Assembly (NCBI RefSeq): GCF_000359125.1
Contig: NZ_CAAF010000073.1
Span: 1 to 64,000, forward strand
DNA length: 64,000 nt
Direction: 5' to 3'
Source of the DNA: Mesorhizobium sp. STM 4661
Lineage (GTDB): Bacteria; Pseudomonadota; Alphaproteobacteria; Rhizobiales; Rhizobiaceae
The notes under the pieces were generated by a model that was given only the letters and a program-made list of their open reading frames with translations, made no database searches and was not told the DNA's origin. The position numbers and the translations under genes are program-made. Positions within the stretch are counted from its first letter, which is position 1. Each line of letters starts with the position of its first letter. Shown one piece after another: positions 50,681-58,564 of this stretch.

Positions 50681-51493
50681 CCCAGGTTCTGCAAAGCCGC
50701 GCGCCTGGCGATTAGCTTGCGAAGTGAGCGCTCGCACACTTCGGTCGAAGCGCTCGGCAGCCTGACCAGAAGACGGCCGACCAGCCGGCGGCGCTGATCC
50801 AGCATCCGCCAGCAGCGTGCGGCGATGGTCGTGGAAGCGCGCCGCGTGATAGGCGCAATAACTCTTCAGCGCCCGCGTGCGCAGGCCGCAGCACAGCATC
50901 TCCGCCCCCGGACGGGCGCCGGGCGCGTCGTTTTCGGGGTCTTCCTCCAGCGTCAGGTCGAGCGGCGCGCGGCAGCGGTTGAACAGGCAATCGATGAAAC
51001 GCATGGCCGCGACATGCGGCTGGCGCCGGGCGGGGCGCGGCGTCGGCGCCTTGAGGGCCTCGCCCTCCTGCGCCGGGAGCCCGAACCGCTGCGGCGGCAG
51101 CCAAACCGGCGGCGCCAGCCGAACCGACTTGATGTAGCTTGCCGGCTTCAACGGCCTGACCCTTGCAGACCCGCCTTGCCCAGGCAGCTTTGCTTGCCCA
51201 GGCAGCTTTGCTTGCTCCGGCGGCTTTGCCGGCCCTCCAGATCCGGCTTGCGCTACCGGCTGGCGCGGCTTTGCCGCGTTCTTTCTCGACCGCCCGCCGG
51301 ACCTGCCCCCGCCGGGATTGGCAAAACCGATGGCGCTCAAACCGGCGTTGCGGCGGACGATGCCGATGACGGCATTGCGCGAGACCGCGTCGCCGCGCAG
51401 CGCGCTCAACCGGTAGGAGATCTTCGAGGCCGACAGCCCCTCCTTCAGCCAGCGGGCGATCGTTTCCAGTTCGGTGTCGGTATAGCCGGCCAT
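50612..51493 (-). CDS. GcrA-like cell-cycle regulator family protein
   Basis: GcrA recruits RNA polymerase at CcrM-methylated promoters. 293 residues from ATG 51493 (AGYTDTELETIARWLKEGLS, then ASKISYRLSALRGDAVSRNA and VIGIVRRNAGLS), the N-terminal HTH. The C-terminal polymerase-contact part is RFIDCLFNRCRAPLDLTLEE and YCAYHAARFHDHRRTL. Longer than GcrA (about 170): the linker is Ala/Pro/Gly rich with a KLPGQ repeat, and the last about 20 residues (APAFAGERWLGEAETERGPS) come from repeat C. A paralogue or lineage variant, not clearly the essential copy. Confidence 0.82.
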   Translation of the reverse strand: MAGYTDTELETIARWLKEGLSASKISYRLSALRGDAVSRNAVIGIVRRNAGLSAIGFANPGGGRSGGRSRKNAAKPRQPVAQAGSGGPAKPPEQAKLPGQAKLPGQGGSARVRPLKPASYIKSVRLAPPVWLPPQRFGLPAQEGEALKAPTPRPARRQPHVAAMRFIDCLFNRCRAPLDLTLEEDPENDAPGARPGAEMLCCGLRTRALKSYCAYHAARFHDHRRTLLADAGSAPPAGRPSSGQAAERFDRSVRALTSQANRQARGFAEPGFLAPAFAGERWLGEAETERGPS

Positions 51494-51609
51494 TGTCTTG
51501 ATCCGTTGCAGCGCGTTGGGCAGCCTCCGGCCACGCCGGGAGACGCTCGAAAGGTTTTGGTCATTCAGACCCGGCTGGAGGCCCGTCAGAGGCGCCGACC
51601 GGAGGCCGG

Positions 51610-51948
51610 TCAGCGATCGGCCGGCGGCGCGATGCTGGCCTGGCCGGCGATGCCGCCAAGCTTCGCCTCGGCCGCATCGCGGCTGGCGCCGGACGCCGCC
51701 CTGCCGGTCCGGCGGTCCAGGACAATGACGGCTCCGTCCTCGGTGCGGATGCACGATTTACGTCCCTCACCGAGGACCGGCGAACCGCCCAGGAAATTCG
51801 TGGCCGGAGGCGGGAAGCCTCCGGCCGTTCCGGTCGCCGGGGGAGACGGCGCCGGATCCGAGGCGTCGGCCTCGGGCTTCGTCCCGGCCGGGGAGGAGGA
51901 CAGCCGGAACGGATACGAAATTGAAACGGAGTGGTGCGGCTTGTGCAT
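51610..51948 (-). CDS. Hypothetical protein divergent from the S24 repressor
   Basis: 112 residues from ATG 51948 (HKPHHSVSISYPFRLSSSPA). Pro/Gly/Ser-rich first half; second half PVLGEGRKSCIRTEDGAVIV, LDRRTGRAASGASRDAAEAK is compact and more conserved-looking. No recognised domain. No ribosome site, but a -10 (TTATAT) sits only about ten bases before the ATG, as in a leaderless message. It lies between the GcrA-like gene and operator 1. Confidence 0.5.
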   Translation of the reverse strand: MHKPHHSVSISYPFRLSSSPAGTKPEADASDPAPSPPATGTAGGFPPPATNFLGGSPVLGEGRKSCIRTEDGAVIVLDRRTGRAASGASRDAAEAKLGGIAGQASIAPPADR

Positions 51949-51958
51949 GGTCGTATAT

Positions 51959-51981
51959 AAGCATAACTCGAAAATTTATGC
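51959..51981. promoter_or_regulatory. Operator 1 of the S24 repressor
   Basis: AAGCATAACTC, G, AAAAT, then TTATGC: a dyad with half-sites GCATAA (51961-51966) and TTATGC (51976-51981), nine bases apart. It lies between the divergent gene (ATG 51948) and the repressor (ATG 52032). The same sequence, 19 of 23 positions, recurs inverted at 53409-53431. TTGCAT and TTATAT on the minus strand form a possible promoter across it. Confidence 0.65.
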
Positions 51982-52031
51982 AAGCCATTCTTTCATGGAC
52001 GAAAACCATTCCTAATGTTTCAGATGGCGCC

Positions 52032-52727
52032 ATGGCGAAAACCTCATTGTCGATCAAGGTCGGGGCGGCGATCCGCAAGGCGCGCAAGCAGCGCGGCCTG
52101 GTGATGCGCCACATTGCCGAGCACAACGACACCGATGTCGCCGCCGTCGGAAATTGGGAAACCGGCCGCAACCTGCCCAAGACCGAGAACCTGTTGAAGA
52201 CGGCCGCCTTCCTGCGCGTCGACCCGGTGGCGCTGGGCAAGGGCGAGGTCGTCTTCCTCGACGATGCCGACAATGTCGCCGACGCCGAGATCGTCACCGA
52301 TCCCGCCCCCTTGCCCACCGGCCCGATGGACATCAAGATTTTCGGCGCCGCCGTCGGCGGCGATGACGGCGACTTCACCTTCAACGGCGAGACGGCCGGC
52401 TATGTCCAGCGCCCGCCGGGCATAAGGCATCTGCAAAATGTGTTTGCGCTGCATGTGCTCAGCGATTCGATGGTGCCGCGCTACGAGCCCGGCGACATGA
52501 TCTATTGCGGCGGCCGCGACGCCGTGCCCGGCGACCATGTAGTGATCGAGACGCTGCCCGAAGAGGGCGAGCGCAACGGCAAGGCCTTCGTCAAGAAGCT
52601 GGTCAAGCGCACCGCCGGCGAGCTGGTCGTCGAGCAATACAATCCGCCGAAGACGCTGACCTTCAACCGTTACGCGATCAAGAGCGTCTTCCGCGTCATC
52701 CCGCTCAAGGAACTGCTGGGGTATTGA
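52032..52727 (+). CDS. Phage-type repressor: XRE HTH plus S24 (LexA/CI-like) peptidase
   Basis: 231 residues from ATG 52032 (AKTSLSIKVGAAIRKARKQR). HTH at about 8-65 (MRHIAEHNDTDVAAVGNWET, GRNLPKTENLLKTAAFL). The C-terminal self-cleavage/dimer domain has the Ser in VLSDSMVPRYEPGDMIYCGG and the Lys in GKAFVKKLVKR. Built like CI repressors that are cleaved under RecA activation. No prophage genes surround it, so it looks domesticated. Likely acts at operator 1 and operator 2. Confidence 0.9.
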   Translation: MAKTSLSIKVGAAIRKARKQRGLVMRHIAEHNDTDVAAVGNWETGRNLPKTENLLKTAAFLRVDPVALGKGEVVFLDDADNVADAEIVTDPAPLPTGPMDIKIFGAAVGGDDGDFTFNGETAGYVQRPPGIRHLQNVFALHVLSDSMVPRYEPGDMIYCGGRDAVPGDHVVIETLPEEGERNGKAFVKKLVKRTAGELVVEQYNPPKTLTFNRYAIKSVFRVIPLKELLGY

Positions 52728-52783
52728 ACGGCGACGCCATCGCCCCTTGTGGGCAGGACGATCGCATTGGATTCTTGCGAAGA

Positions 52784-52937
52784 GGACCCCCACCCTAACC
52801 CTCCCCACAAGGGGGAGGGAACGCTGCCGCCTGCCTTTGCTTCCTCCTTGGCGCAGAACGGCAGGCAATTTGCCGAGGTCAGCGCCAACGGAGTCTCCCT
52901 CCCCTTGTGGGGAGGGGTTAGGGGTGGGGGTACATCG
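52784..52937. repeat. Palindromic repeat family B
   Basis: Left arm: ACCCCCACCCTAACCCTCCC then ACAAGGGGGAGGGA. Right arm: CTCCCTCCCCTTGTGGGGAG then GGTTAGGGGTGGGGGT. The spacer contains GCGCAGAACGGCAGGCAATT. Same type as the copy at 53.98-54.15 kb. It follows the S24 gene and no gene lies between 52728 and 53006. Confidence 0.85.
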
Positions 52938-53006
52938 TAGAGTGGAAGCCTCGGCTTTCCGCGTGCGATAACCCTGCCCCTTGCGGAGAGATTGCAGATC
53001 TGGCCT

Positions 53007-53315
53007 TCAAGCCCGCCTGGATCTCTCCAGCGGCGCCTCGCGCTCGGCTCGCCTGCGCGTCTCCCTGCGCCGCCGCTCATGCTCTTCGATGAATGCCGCC
53101 TGGATCGAAACCGCCCTGCCCGGCAGGCCGTCGGCCTGGCAGGCCGAGCAGCGAAGGCGCGCAGAAAGCGCCACCAGCGGCGTCTGTCCGTTCACGCCGT
53201 ATCGCCTGAGCTCGGCCGGCTTCCACCATCTGTTGCGGCCGCAATCGATACATTCGACCGCGACCGAAACGACATCGGCGATCGTCGCCTCCTTGCCCGG
53301 CATTGTCATCGTCAT
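53007..53315 (-). CDS. Zinc-ribbon-like hypothetical protein
   Basis: 102 residues. Two Cys pairs (VECIDCGRNR and LRCSACQADG) about 34 apart make a zinc ribbon; ADVVSVAVECIDCGRNRWWK precedes, and an Arg/Glu-rich helix ends it (EEHERRRRETRRRAEREAPL). AGGGGTGAG stands before three possible ATGs (53315, 53309, 53303), so the first residues are uncertain. Divergent from the 53505 gene, with operator 2 between them. Probably nucleic-acid binding; role unknown. Confidence 0.7.
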   Translation of the reverse strand: MTMTMPGKEATIADVVSVAVECIDCGRNRWWKPAELRRYGVNGQTPLVALSARLRCSACQADGLPGRAVSIQAAFIEEHERRRRETRRRAEREAPLERSRRA

Positions 53316-53401
53316 CTCACCCCTATGTTCCTGTTTTGTTCACATAATTAGCGGTTTTTCCCGGGGAGTCGAGTCGGTTCCGCTCAAGTCGGGATAAAAG
53401 T

Positions 53402-53431
53402 TTCACTTGTGTATATTTTTGAGTTATGCTT
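53402..53431 (+). promoter_or_regulatory. Operator 2 overlapping a plus-strand promoter
   Basis: TTCACT (53402-53407), 17 bases, TATGCT (53425-53430) form a promoter toward the 53505 gene. On the minus strand 53431-53409 reads AAGCATAACTC, A, AAAAT and so on, matching operator 1 at 19 of 23 positions. A repressor bound here would cover the -10. The remaining gap 53316-53504 is AT-rich with no gene. Confidence 0.6.
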
Positions 53432-53504
53432 TTGTTGCGAATGCCACCGTCGTGACCGACACCGATGGGCGGCAGGCGCGGCCGTCGGCATTGAGGAAGT
53501 GACC

Positions 53505-53867
53505 ATGGACGCGACCCAATTCGCCCAAGACTGCGGCTATGTCGGCGACAGCCCGGCCATGCTGGCCGCGTTGGCGGCCATCCGCCTCGACGGCATAGCC
53601 AGAGCCCGGCAAGGCCATGACCAGCGCAAGGCGGTAGTCGACCGGGTGAAACAGAGCGAGGCCCTGTTCCTGGCGGCGATCTGTCCGGCGCTGTCGGCCG
53701 AGGAAGCGATCGAGGATGCCGCCCGCTTCATCGCCAGCTATCGCAACATGCCGCGCTGGCGCCAGGAAAGGCGCCTGCAAGACCTCGCCCGCGCCAAACA
53801 GCAGCGCCTCCTGGCGCGCTTCTTCCGCCGCTACGGCCAGCACCTCTGGGCACGGGAAGCGGCGTGA
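53505..53867 (+). CDS. Helical hypothetical protein under operator 2
   Basis: 120 residues from ATG 53505 after GAGGAAGTGA. DATQFAQDCGYVGDSPAMLA, KAVVDRVKQSEALFLAAICP and RWRQERRLQDLARAKQQRLL are all helical; the second half is strongly basic (FFRRYGQHLWAREAA). No known domain recognised. Its promoter carries the S24 repressor operator, so it should be switched on when the repressor is cleaved. Confidence 0.7.
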   Translation: MDATQFAQDCGYVGDSPAMLAALAAIRLDGIARARQGHDQRKAVVDRVKQSEALFLAAICPALSAEEAIEDAARFIASYRNMPRWRQERRLQDLARAKQQRLLARFFRRYGQHLWAREAA

Positions 53868-53924
53868 ACCCGACCTGGACCCGCGCTGGCGCCAGCGGCG
53901 TTGGTGGTTGGCGAGAGCCGAAGC

Positions 53925-54148
53925 GACATCCGATCTCCCCCCTTGCGGGCAGGGCAATCGCAGGTGGAAAGCCGAGGCTTTCGCTCTACGATGGACCCCC
54001 ACCCTAACCCCTCCCCACAAGGGGGAGGGAAACTTCCGTGGCGCTGACCTCAGCAAATTGCCTCTCTTTCGACGCCAAAAAGGCAAGTAAAGGCGCGCGG
54101 CAGCGTTCCCTCCCCCTTGTGGGGAGGGTTAGGGTGGGGGTCCTCTTC
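53925..54148. repeat. Composite of repeat families A and B
   Basis: A family A half-arm (GATCTCCCCCCTTGCGGG, about 53932-53951) runs straight into a family B palindrome: GGACCCCCACCCTAACCCCT at about 53993, mirrored at about 54105-54145 (CTCCCCCTTGTGGGGAGGGT, GGGGGTCC). The junction suggests one element inserted into or beside another. No gene in 53868-54244 other than the dinB control region. Confidence 0.8.
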
Positions 54149-54187
54149 GCAAAAAAATCCATATGCGATTGCCACGCGACCGAGTGC

Positions 54188-54221
54188 CTTGACAATCCGT
54201 CCATTTTGTTCCCTTTATGTT
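54188..54221 (+). promoter_or_regulatory. dinB promoter with SOS (LexA) box
   Basis: GTTC at 54207-54210, seven bases, GTTC at 54218-54221: an exact alphaproteobacterial LexA box (GTTC-N7-GTTC). TTGACA at 54188-54193 is a perfect -35, and the box overlaps the expected -10 (TTTATG region). It lies 24 bp before the first dinB ATG. Confidence 0.8.
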
Positions 54222-54244
54222 CCATAAATCCACCACTCAAGACA

Positions 54245-55522
54245 ATGCGGCATTCGAACCGCCGCGGGCGAACGGCTCGGATGGAAGCCAACATCCTCCA
54301 CGCGGATCTCGATGCCTTCTATGCCTCGGTCGAGCAATTGCTTGACCCTTCTTTGCGCGGCAAGCCGATCGCTGTCGGCGGTGGCGTGGTGCTTGCCGCC
54401 TCCTACGAGGCCAAGGCTTTCGGCGTGCGCGGCGGCATGCCGGGGCGGCGTGCGCGCGAACTCTGCCCTGGGCTGATCTTCGTTGGCGGCAACTTTAGGG
54501 ATTACCAGCGGCTGGGCGATGCGGCCATCAAGGTGCTCGGCGATTTCACGCCGGTGGTCGAGCGCATTTCCATCGACGAAGCCTTTGCCGATGTCGCCGG
54601 CTGCACCCATCTGTTCGGCGCGCCGGCCGAGATCGCCACCGCCATCCGCCGCCGCGTCAAGGCCGAGCTCGGCCTGCCGATCTCGGTCGGCGTGGCGCGC
54701 ACCAAGCATCTGGCCAAGATCGCATCGCAAGTGGCCAAGCCCGACGGGCTGGTGGTGGTCGATCCGCGCCATGAGCTTGAGTTCCTGCACGAGTTGCCGG
54801 TCGAGCTGATGTGGGGCGTCGGCCCGGTCACCAGGGAGCGGTTGGCCGGCATCGGCGTCAACACCATCGGCGAGTTGGCGAAGACGCCGGGCTGGTCGCT
54901 GGAGCGACTGCTCGGTCCGGCGGCGGGCGAAAAGCTCAATGCGCTGGCGTGGAACCGCGATCCGCGCAAGCTCGAGACGCAGCGCCGGGCGCGCTCGGCC
55001 GGCGCGCAATCGGCGCTTGGCCGCAAACCCGCCGCGGAGAACGTCTTCGTGCCGGCGCTGCTGCATCTGGCCGACCGGGTCGCCACCAGGCTGCGGGCGA
55101 AATCGCGGCCCGGCCGCACGGTGACGGTGCGCGTTCGCTTCGCCGATCTGCGCTCGGTGACGCGCTCGGTCACGCTAGACCAGCCGATTTCGGCAACCGC
55201 CATGCTGGCCGAGATCGCCGAGGCGCTGGTGCGCAAGGTGCTTGTCGATCATCCGCATGAAAAGACCATCTCGCTGCTGGCGATCGCCGTCTCGCATCTG
55301 GAGCACCAGGCGGGACTGCAACTGGAACTGCCGCTCGGCCTCGACGACGACCGCCGCCGTCCCGGGACCCGCAGGGGCGCGGCACGCTGGACGGCCGACC
55401 GCGCCATCGACAAGATCCGCGACCGTTTCGGCTGGGAGGCGGTCGGCTATGCCTCGGTGGCGCTCGGGCCGTCGCGATCCGTTCCCGACGCGTTTCGCGA
55501 ACTGGCTGAAAAGGAGCTCTGA
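54245..55522 (+). CDS. dinB: DNA polymerase IV (Y-family)
   Basis: Error-prone translesion polymerase. 425 residues if ATG 54245 is used, 413 from ATG 54281 (EANILHADLDAFYASVEQLL), where the family normally begins. Neither has a clear ribosome site. Catalytic acidic residues are in HADLDAFYASVEQ and VERISIDEAFADVAGC; steric-gate region and helix-hairpin-helix VGPVTRERLAGIGVNTIGEL follow. The C-terminal little-finger domain is complete and ends EKEL; no obvious beta-clamp tail except QLELPLGL at about 345. SOS box upstream. Confidence 0.94.
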   Translation: MRHSNRRGRTARMEANILHADLDAFYASVEQLLDPSLRGKPIAVGGGVVLAASYEAKAFGVRGGMPGRRARELCPGLIFVGGNFRDYQRLGDAAIKVLGDFTPVVERISIDEAFADVAGCTHLFGAPAEIATAIRRRVKAELGLPISVGVARTKHLAKIASQVAKPDGLVVVDPRHELEFLHELPVELMWGVGPVTRERLAGIGVNTIGELAKTPGWSLERLLGPAAGEKLNALAWNRDPRKLETQRRARSAGAQSALGRKPAAENVFVPALLHLADRVATRLRAKSRPGRTVTVRVRFADLRSVTRSVTLDQPISATAMLAEIAEALVRKVLVDHPHEKTISLLAIAVSHLEHQAGLQLELPLGLDDDRRRPGTRRGAARWTADRAIDKIRDRFGWEAVGYASVALGPSRSVPDAFRELAEKEL

Positions 55523-55637
55523 GTCTGCGCGGGCGATCCCTGTCCGCCCGGTTGACGAACCGCATCCGCCTGTGAATGATCCGCCGCGCCCGGGCCAGGC
55601 TGCTTTTGCCAGGCCGGGCTCGAACCAGGGATCCGCA

Positions 55638-56531
55638 ATGACAGGCAAGAACAGGCTGCGCGGCGTCATCGCCGCCATTCCAACCCCGTTCACCAAGACC
55701 CTCGAACCCGACATCGACCGTTTCGTCAGCCTGGCCGGCAGGTTGCTGGACGAAGGCTGCGACGCGCTCAATATGTGCGGCACCACCGGCGAGGCGACCT
55801 CGATGAGTCTTGCCCAGCGCAAGGCGCTGATGTCGGCCGCCGCCAAGGCCCTGCCGCGCGACCGGCTGATGGTCGGCACCGGGGCCGCGTCCGTCACTGA
55901 CGCGATCGAGCTCACCCGCCATGCCGGCGAACTCGGCCTCGCCGGCGCGTTGCTGCTGCCGCCCTTCTACTACAAGAACGTCGGCGATGACGGGGTGATC
56001 GCCTATTTCAGCGCCGTCGCGCAAATGACCGCGGCGCAGGCGACGCCGCTCTACCTCTATCATTTCCCGGCTTTGTCTGGGGTTCCCTTCCACCCAGCGC
56101 TGGTGGCGGCGTTGCGGGAGCGGATCGGACCGCGGCTCAGCGGCCTCAAGGATTCATCGGGAGACCTCGCCTATTCGCGCACGGTCGCGGCCGCGGATTT
56201 CGATGTCTTCCCGAGTGACGAGGGATCGCTGATGGAGGCCAGGAGCGGCACCTTCGCCGGCTGCATCTCCGCCACCGCCAATCTCTCCAGCAGGCTGTGC
56301 GCCGCCGCCTGGCGCGACGGCGATGCCGGCGCGCTCGCGACGGCGTCCGCAATCAGAAAGCGCGTGGCCTCGGGGCCGCTGATTCCCGGCATCAAGGCCG
56401 TGGTTGCCGAAATGATGGCCGACCCATCCTATGCCTTGCTGCTGCCGCCGCTGACGGCGCTGCCTGCCGCCGAGAGCGAAAAGCTCAAGCACGATCTCGA
56501 GGGCATTCTCGGCGGAAGCCTCGGCTTCTGA
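55638..56531 (+). CDS. Dihydrodipicolinate synthase/N-acetylneuraminate lyase family aldolase
   Basis: Class I aldolase forming a Schiff base with pyruvate or a 2-oxo acid. 297 residues from ATG 55638 (TGKNRLRGVIAAIPTPFTKT). GTTGEATSMSLAQRKALMSA is the substrate-binding loop, YLYHFPALSGVPFHPALVAA has the catalytic Tyr, and RLSGLKDSSGDLAYSRTVAA the Schiff-base Lys. Sequence is not typical DapA, and no lysine-pathway gene is near, so it is likely a catabolic sugar-acid aldolase. The long frame before 55638 belongs to the antisense of dinB. Confidence 0.9.
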   Translation: MTGKNRLRGVIAAIPTPFTKTLEPDIDRFVSLAGRLLDEGCDALNMCGTTGEATSMSLAQRKALMSAAAKALPRDRLMVGTGAASVTDAIELTRHAGELGLAGALLLPPFYYKNVGDDGVIAYFSAVAQMTAAQATPLYLYHFPALSGVPFHPALVAALRERIGPRLSGLKDSSGDLAYSRTVAAADFDVFPSDEGSLMEARSGTFAGCISATANLSSRLCAAAWRDGDAGALATASAIRKRVASGPLIPGIKAVVAEMMADPSYALLLPPLTALPAAESEKLKHDLEGILGGSLGF

Positions 56532-56671
56532 TGCGCGGAATCCGACTGGCTCCCCAGCGATCAGGCCGGACAAAATCCTAGGCAATCGCCCAGTCGTCGG
56601 GGCCCGCCCTGCTGCCGTGCCCGGAAGGATCGAGGGGTGGAAACTAGCTGTTCGCCTCGGCCAGCTGGTCG

Positions 56672-57580
56672 TCAGACCAAAAGTGTTGCGCTGCCCCAGG
56701 CGATCAGGGCGATGCCGGCTGCCCGGCCGACCCACTGGCCGGCGGGAAACACCTTTTCAACCAGCACCAGAACGGCGAGCGCGGCAACCCACACCAGATT
56801 CATTATGCCACCCACGAACAGCAACGCCATCAGCATCCAGCAGCATCCGACACAGAAGGCCCCGTGCAGTGCGCCCAAACGCAGCGCGCCAAGTGCGTGG
56901 GGACGCCAGTGGCGGGAAAGGAACGCCGTCGGTGTCCGGCAATGCGACAGGCAGGCGTTCTTGAGCGGCGAGAGCTGATACAGGCCCGAGGCGATCAGGA
57001 CGATGCCTGAAAGCCAGCGGCTCTGCGAACTCATCATCGTCGCGGAAACGAATGCCCCGCGTTCGAGCAGCCAGTGCAACACGGCTGCCGCGACGGAGAA
57101 TCCCAGCCAGACCAGGAGGTAGCCTGCCATGAACACGCCGGTGGGCGCGAGCTTGTCCTGGATCTGACCCTGCGCGAGCGCATGGCGATGCACGCGCGCA
57201 TAGAGCAGGATCGTCGGCGCGGCGCTCGGCGACATCATGGCGACCATCATGACCCACCACATGGCGATCATCAGCGCCCAGATCGCGGCTCCCCAGACCC
57301 GCGGGTCCGTCGCCATGGCCATACCGCCCATATCCATACCGGGCATGTCCATGCCGCTCATGTCCATGCCGCCCATGTCCATGCCGGGCATGTCGGAGGT
57401 CGTGTCGGCAGTTTGCTGATGGGGGAACAGCGCGAGCCTCGACATCTCCCACGCATTCATGCCGAGCCCTGCACCGGCGACGATATAAAGCCAGGCCAGC
57501 AGGCACAGCGTCACCACGCCCGCAATCGTGAGGACGCGGTCGCGCCTGAGCAGGCGTTCCAGTGGCGACGCGCCGTCCAT
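56672..57580 (-). CDS. DUF2182 membrane protein with Met-rich loop
   Basis: 302 residues from ATG 57580 (DGASPLERLLRRDRVLTIAG). About seven membrane helices: WALMIAMWWVMMVAMMSPSA, CLSHCRTPTAFLSRHW and GAFCVGCCWMLMALLFVGGI are family marks with Cys and His. A loop at residues about 72-92 is a run of MDMxGM repeats (five Met-Asp-Met/Met-x-Met units), a possible copper or silver site. Eight bases after the DUF1326 gene, its usual partner. Predicted metal-related; function not established. Confidence 0.88.
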   Translation of the reverse strand: MDGASPLERLLRRDRVLTIAGVVTLCLLAWLYIVAGAGLGMNAWEMSRLALFPHQQTADTTSDMPGMDMGGMDMSGMDMPGMDMGGMAMATDPRVWGAAIWALMIAMWWVMMVAMMSPSAAPTILLYARVHRHALAQGQIQDKLAPTGVFMAGYLLVWLGFSVAAAVLHWLLERGAFVSATMMSSQSRWLSGIVLIASGLYQLSPLKNACLSHCRTPTAFLSRHWRPHALGALRLGALHGAFCVGCCWMLMALLFVGGIMNLVWVAALAVLVLVEKVFPAGQWVGRAAGIALIAWGSATLLV

Positions 57581-57588
57581 GCGGCGCG

Positions 57589-58221
57589 TCAGGCTCGCAC
57601 GACCCCGTGATTGTTGAGATGCAGCCGCGCGAACTGGCCGTAACTGTCCTTCATGTCCACCTGAACCGGCCCGCTGGTCGTGCTCGAAGCACTGCCGATC
57701 TCGGCGACCGCGTATTCGAAGCCGTCCGGCAACACGATCTGAGCGCGCGAGTCCGCGCCCGTCACCTTGTTGCGGATCGGCTCGCCGACCGTTTCGATAT
57801 AGTCCTTGACGAAGATGCGGCCCTTGCGGCCGTCGATATCGAGGTCGAGATCGATCTTCGTGAAAACCGGCGCATTCATTTTTGTCACGGTTGAGGCGTA
57901 GACGGCGAACATCGTCGCGAACGGATCGGTGTCCTGGCCGGTCATGATGCGCAGCAGCGCTTCGCGTTGCCGGTCGGTTGCATTCTCGTCGACAAAAGCG
58001 ATGGCTTCGCCATTGCCTTCGTGGATCGCGCCGGGCCATTTGAAGATCGCCGCGATCCGAAGGCCATCGAGAGCGGTTTCGCCATGATGACCTTCATCGA
58101 TCTGGATACCGGCCACCGCATGGCAGTAGCCCTTGTCGGGCAGCGCATTGAATTGGCAGTTGCAGCCATATTCGCAGGTGCAATTGACGAGTTCGCGTCC
58201 TCTAATCTCCCAAGACGTCAT
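57589..58221 (-). CDS. DUF1326 domain protein
   Basis: 210 residues from ATG 58221 (TSWEIRGRELVNCTCEYGCN), where Cys residues NCTCEYGCNCQF form a dense cluster near the N-terminus. The middle EGHHGETALDGLRIAAIFKW, PGAIHEGNGEAIAFVDENAT and the end SGPVQVDMKDSYGQFARLHL are family blocks. Cys cluster suggests metal binding. Partner of the DUF2182 gene; the two occur together widely but have no proven role. Confidence 0.88.
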   Translation of the reverse strand: MTSWEIRGRELVNCTCEYGCNCQFNALPDKGYCHAVAGIQIDEGHHGETALDGLRIAAIFKWPGAIHEGNGEAIAFVDENATDRQREALLRIMTGQDTDPFATMFAVYASTVTKMNAPVFTKIDLDLDIDGRKGRIFVKDYIETVGEPIRNKVTGADSRAQIVLPDGFEYAVAEIGSASSTTSGPVQVDMKDSYGQFARLHLNNHGVVRA

Positions 58222-58564
58222 GACGACCTCCCTGATCCCGAAATATTAGAAGACCATCATACACCCGCGCCGGCGGCACCGCCATACGATCTTGGCAAGA
58301 CCGGAAATTGGTCTCGAATGCTGCAATCATCATCATGTCCCGTCCAGGTTGTGGACACTTCCTTCTCAAAGGCGCACTCTTAGCGTGCGAAACGCGAGCT
58401 AGTGTTTCGTCCAATGCTTCACATGCTTGACTTGCGTCGGTGATTGCCTGACCTGTCCGGATACTTCCGGCTGGGCAGACCTCACATTGTGTCGCTTATC
58501 CGTGATCAGGCTACGGCCTAAGGCAGGTTACAGCCCGTTCCGGATCAACTGGGAGGTAAACAAC
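58222..58564. other. Divergent control region between DUF1326 and sulfite-oxidase-like genes
   Basis: 343 bp with no supported gene. A weak plus-strand promoter could be TTGACT near 58429. The region contains TGTCCGGATACTTCCGGCTG, a small CCGGATACTTCCGG palindrome near 58457-58470, possibly regulatory. GGGAGG at 58551-58556 is the ribosome site of the next gene. Confidence 0.4.

Noticed and set aside
58202..58414. 70-codon minus-strand frame before the DUF1326 gene
   Set aside because: Overlaps the start of DUF1326 and its promoter region; no ribosome site or motif.
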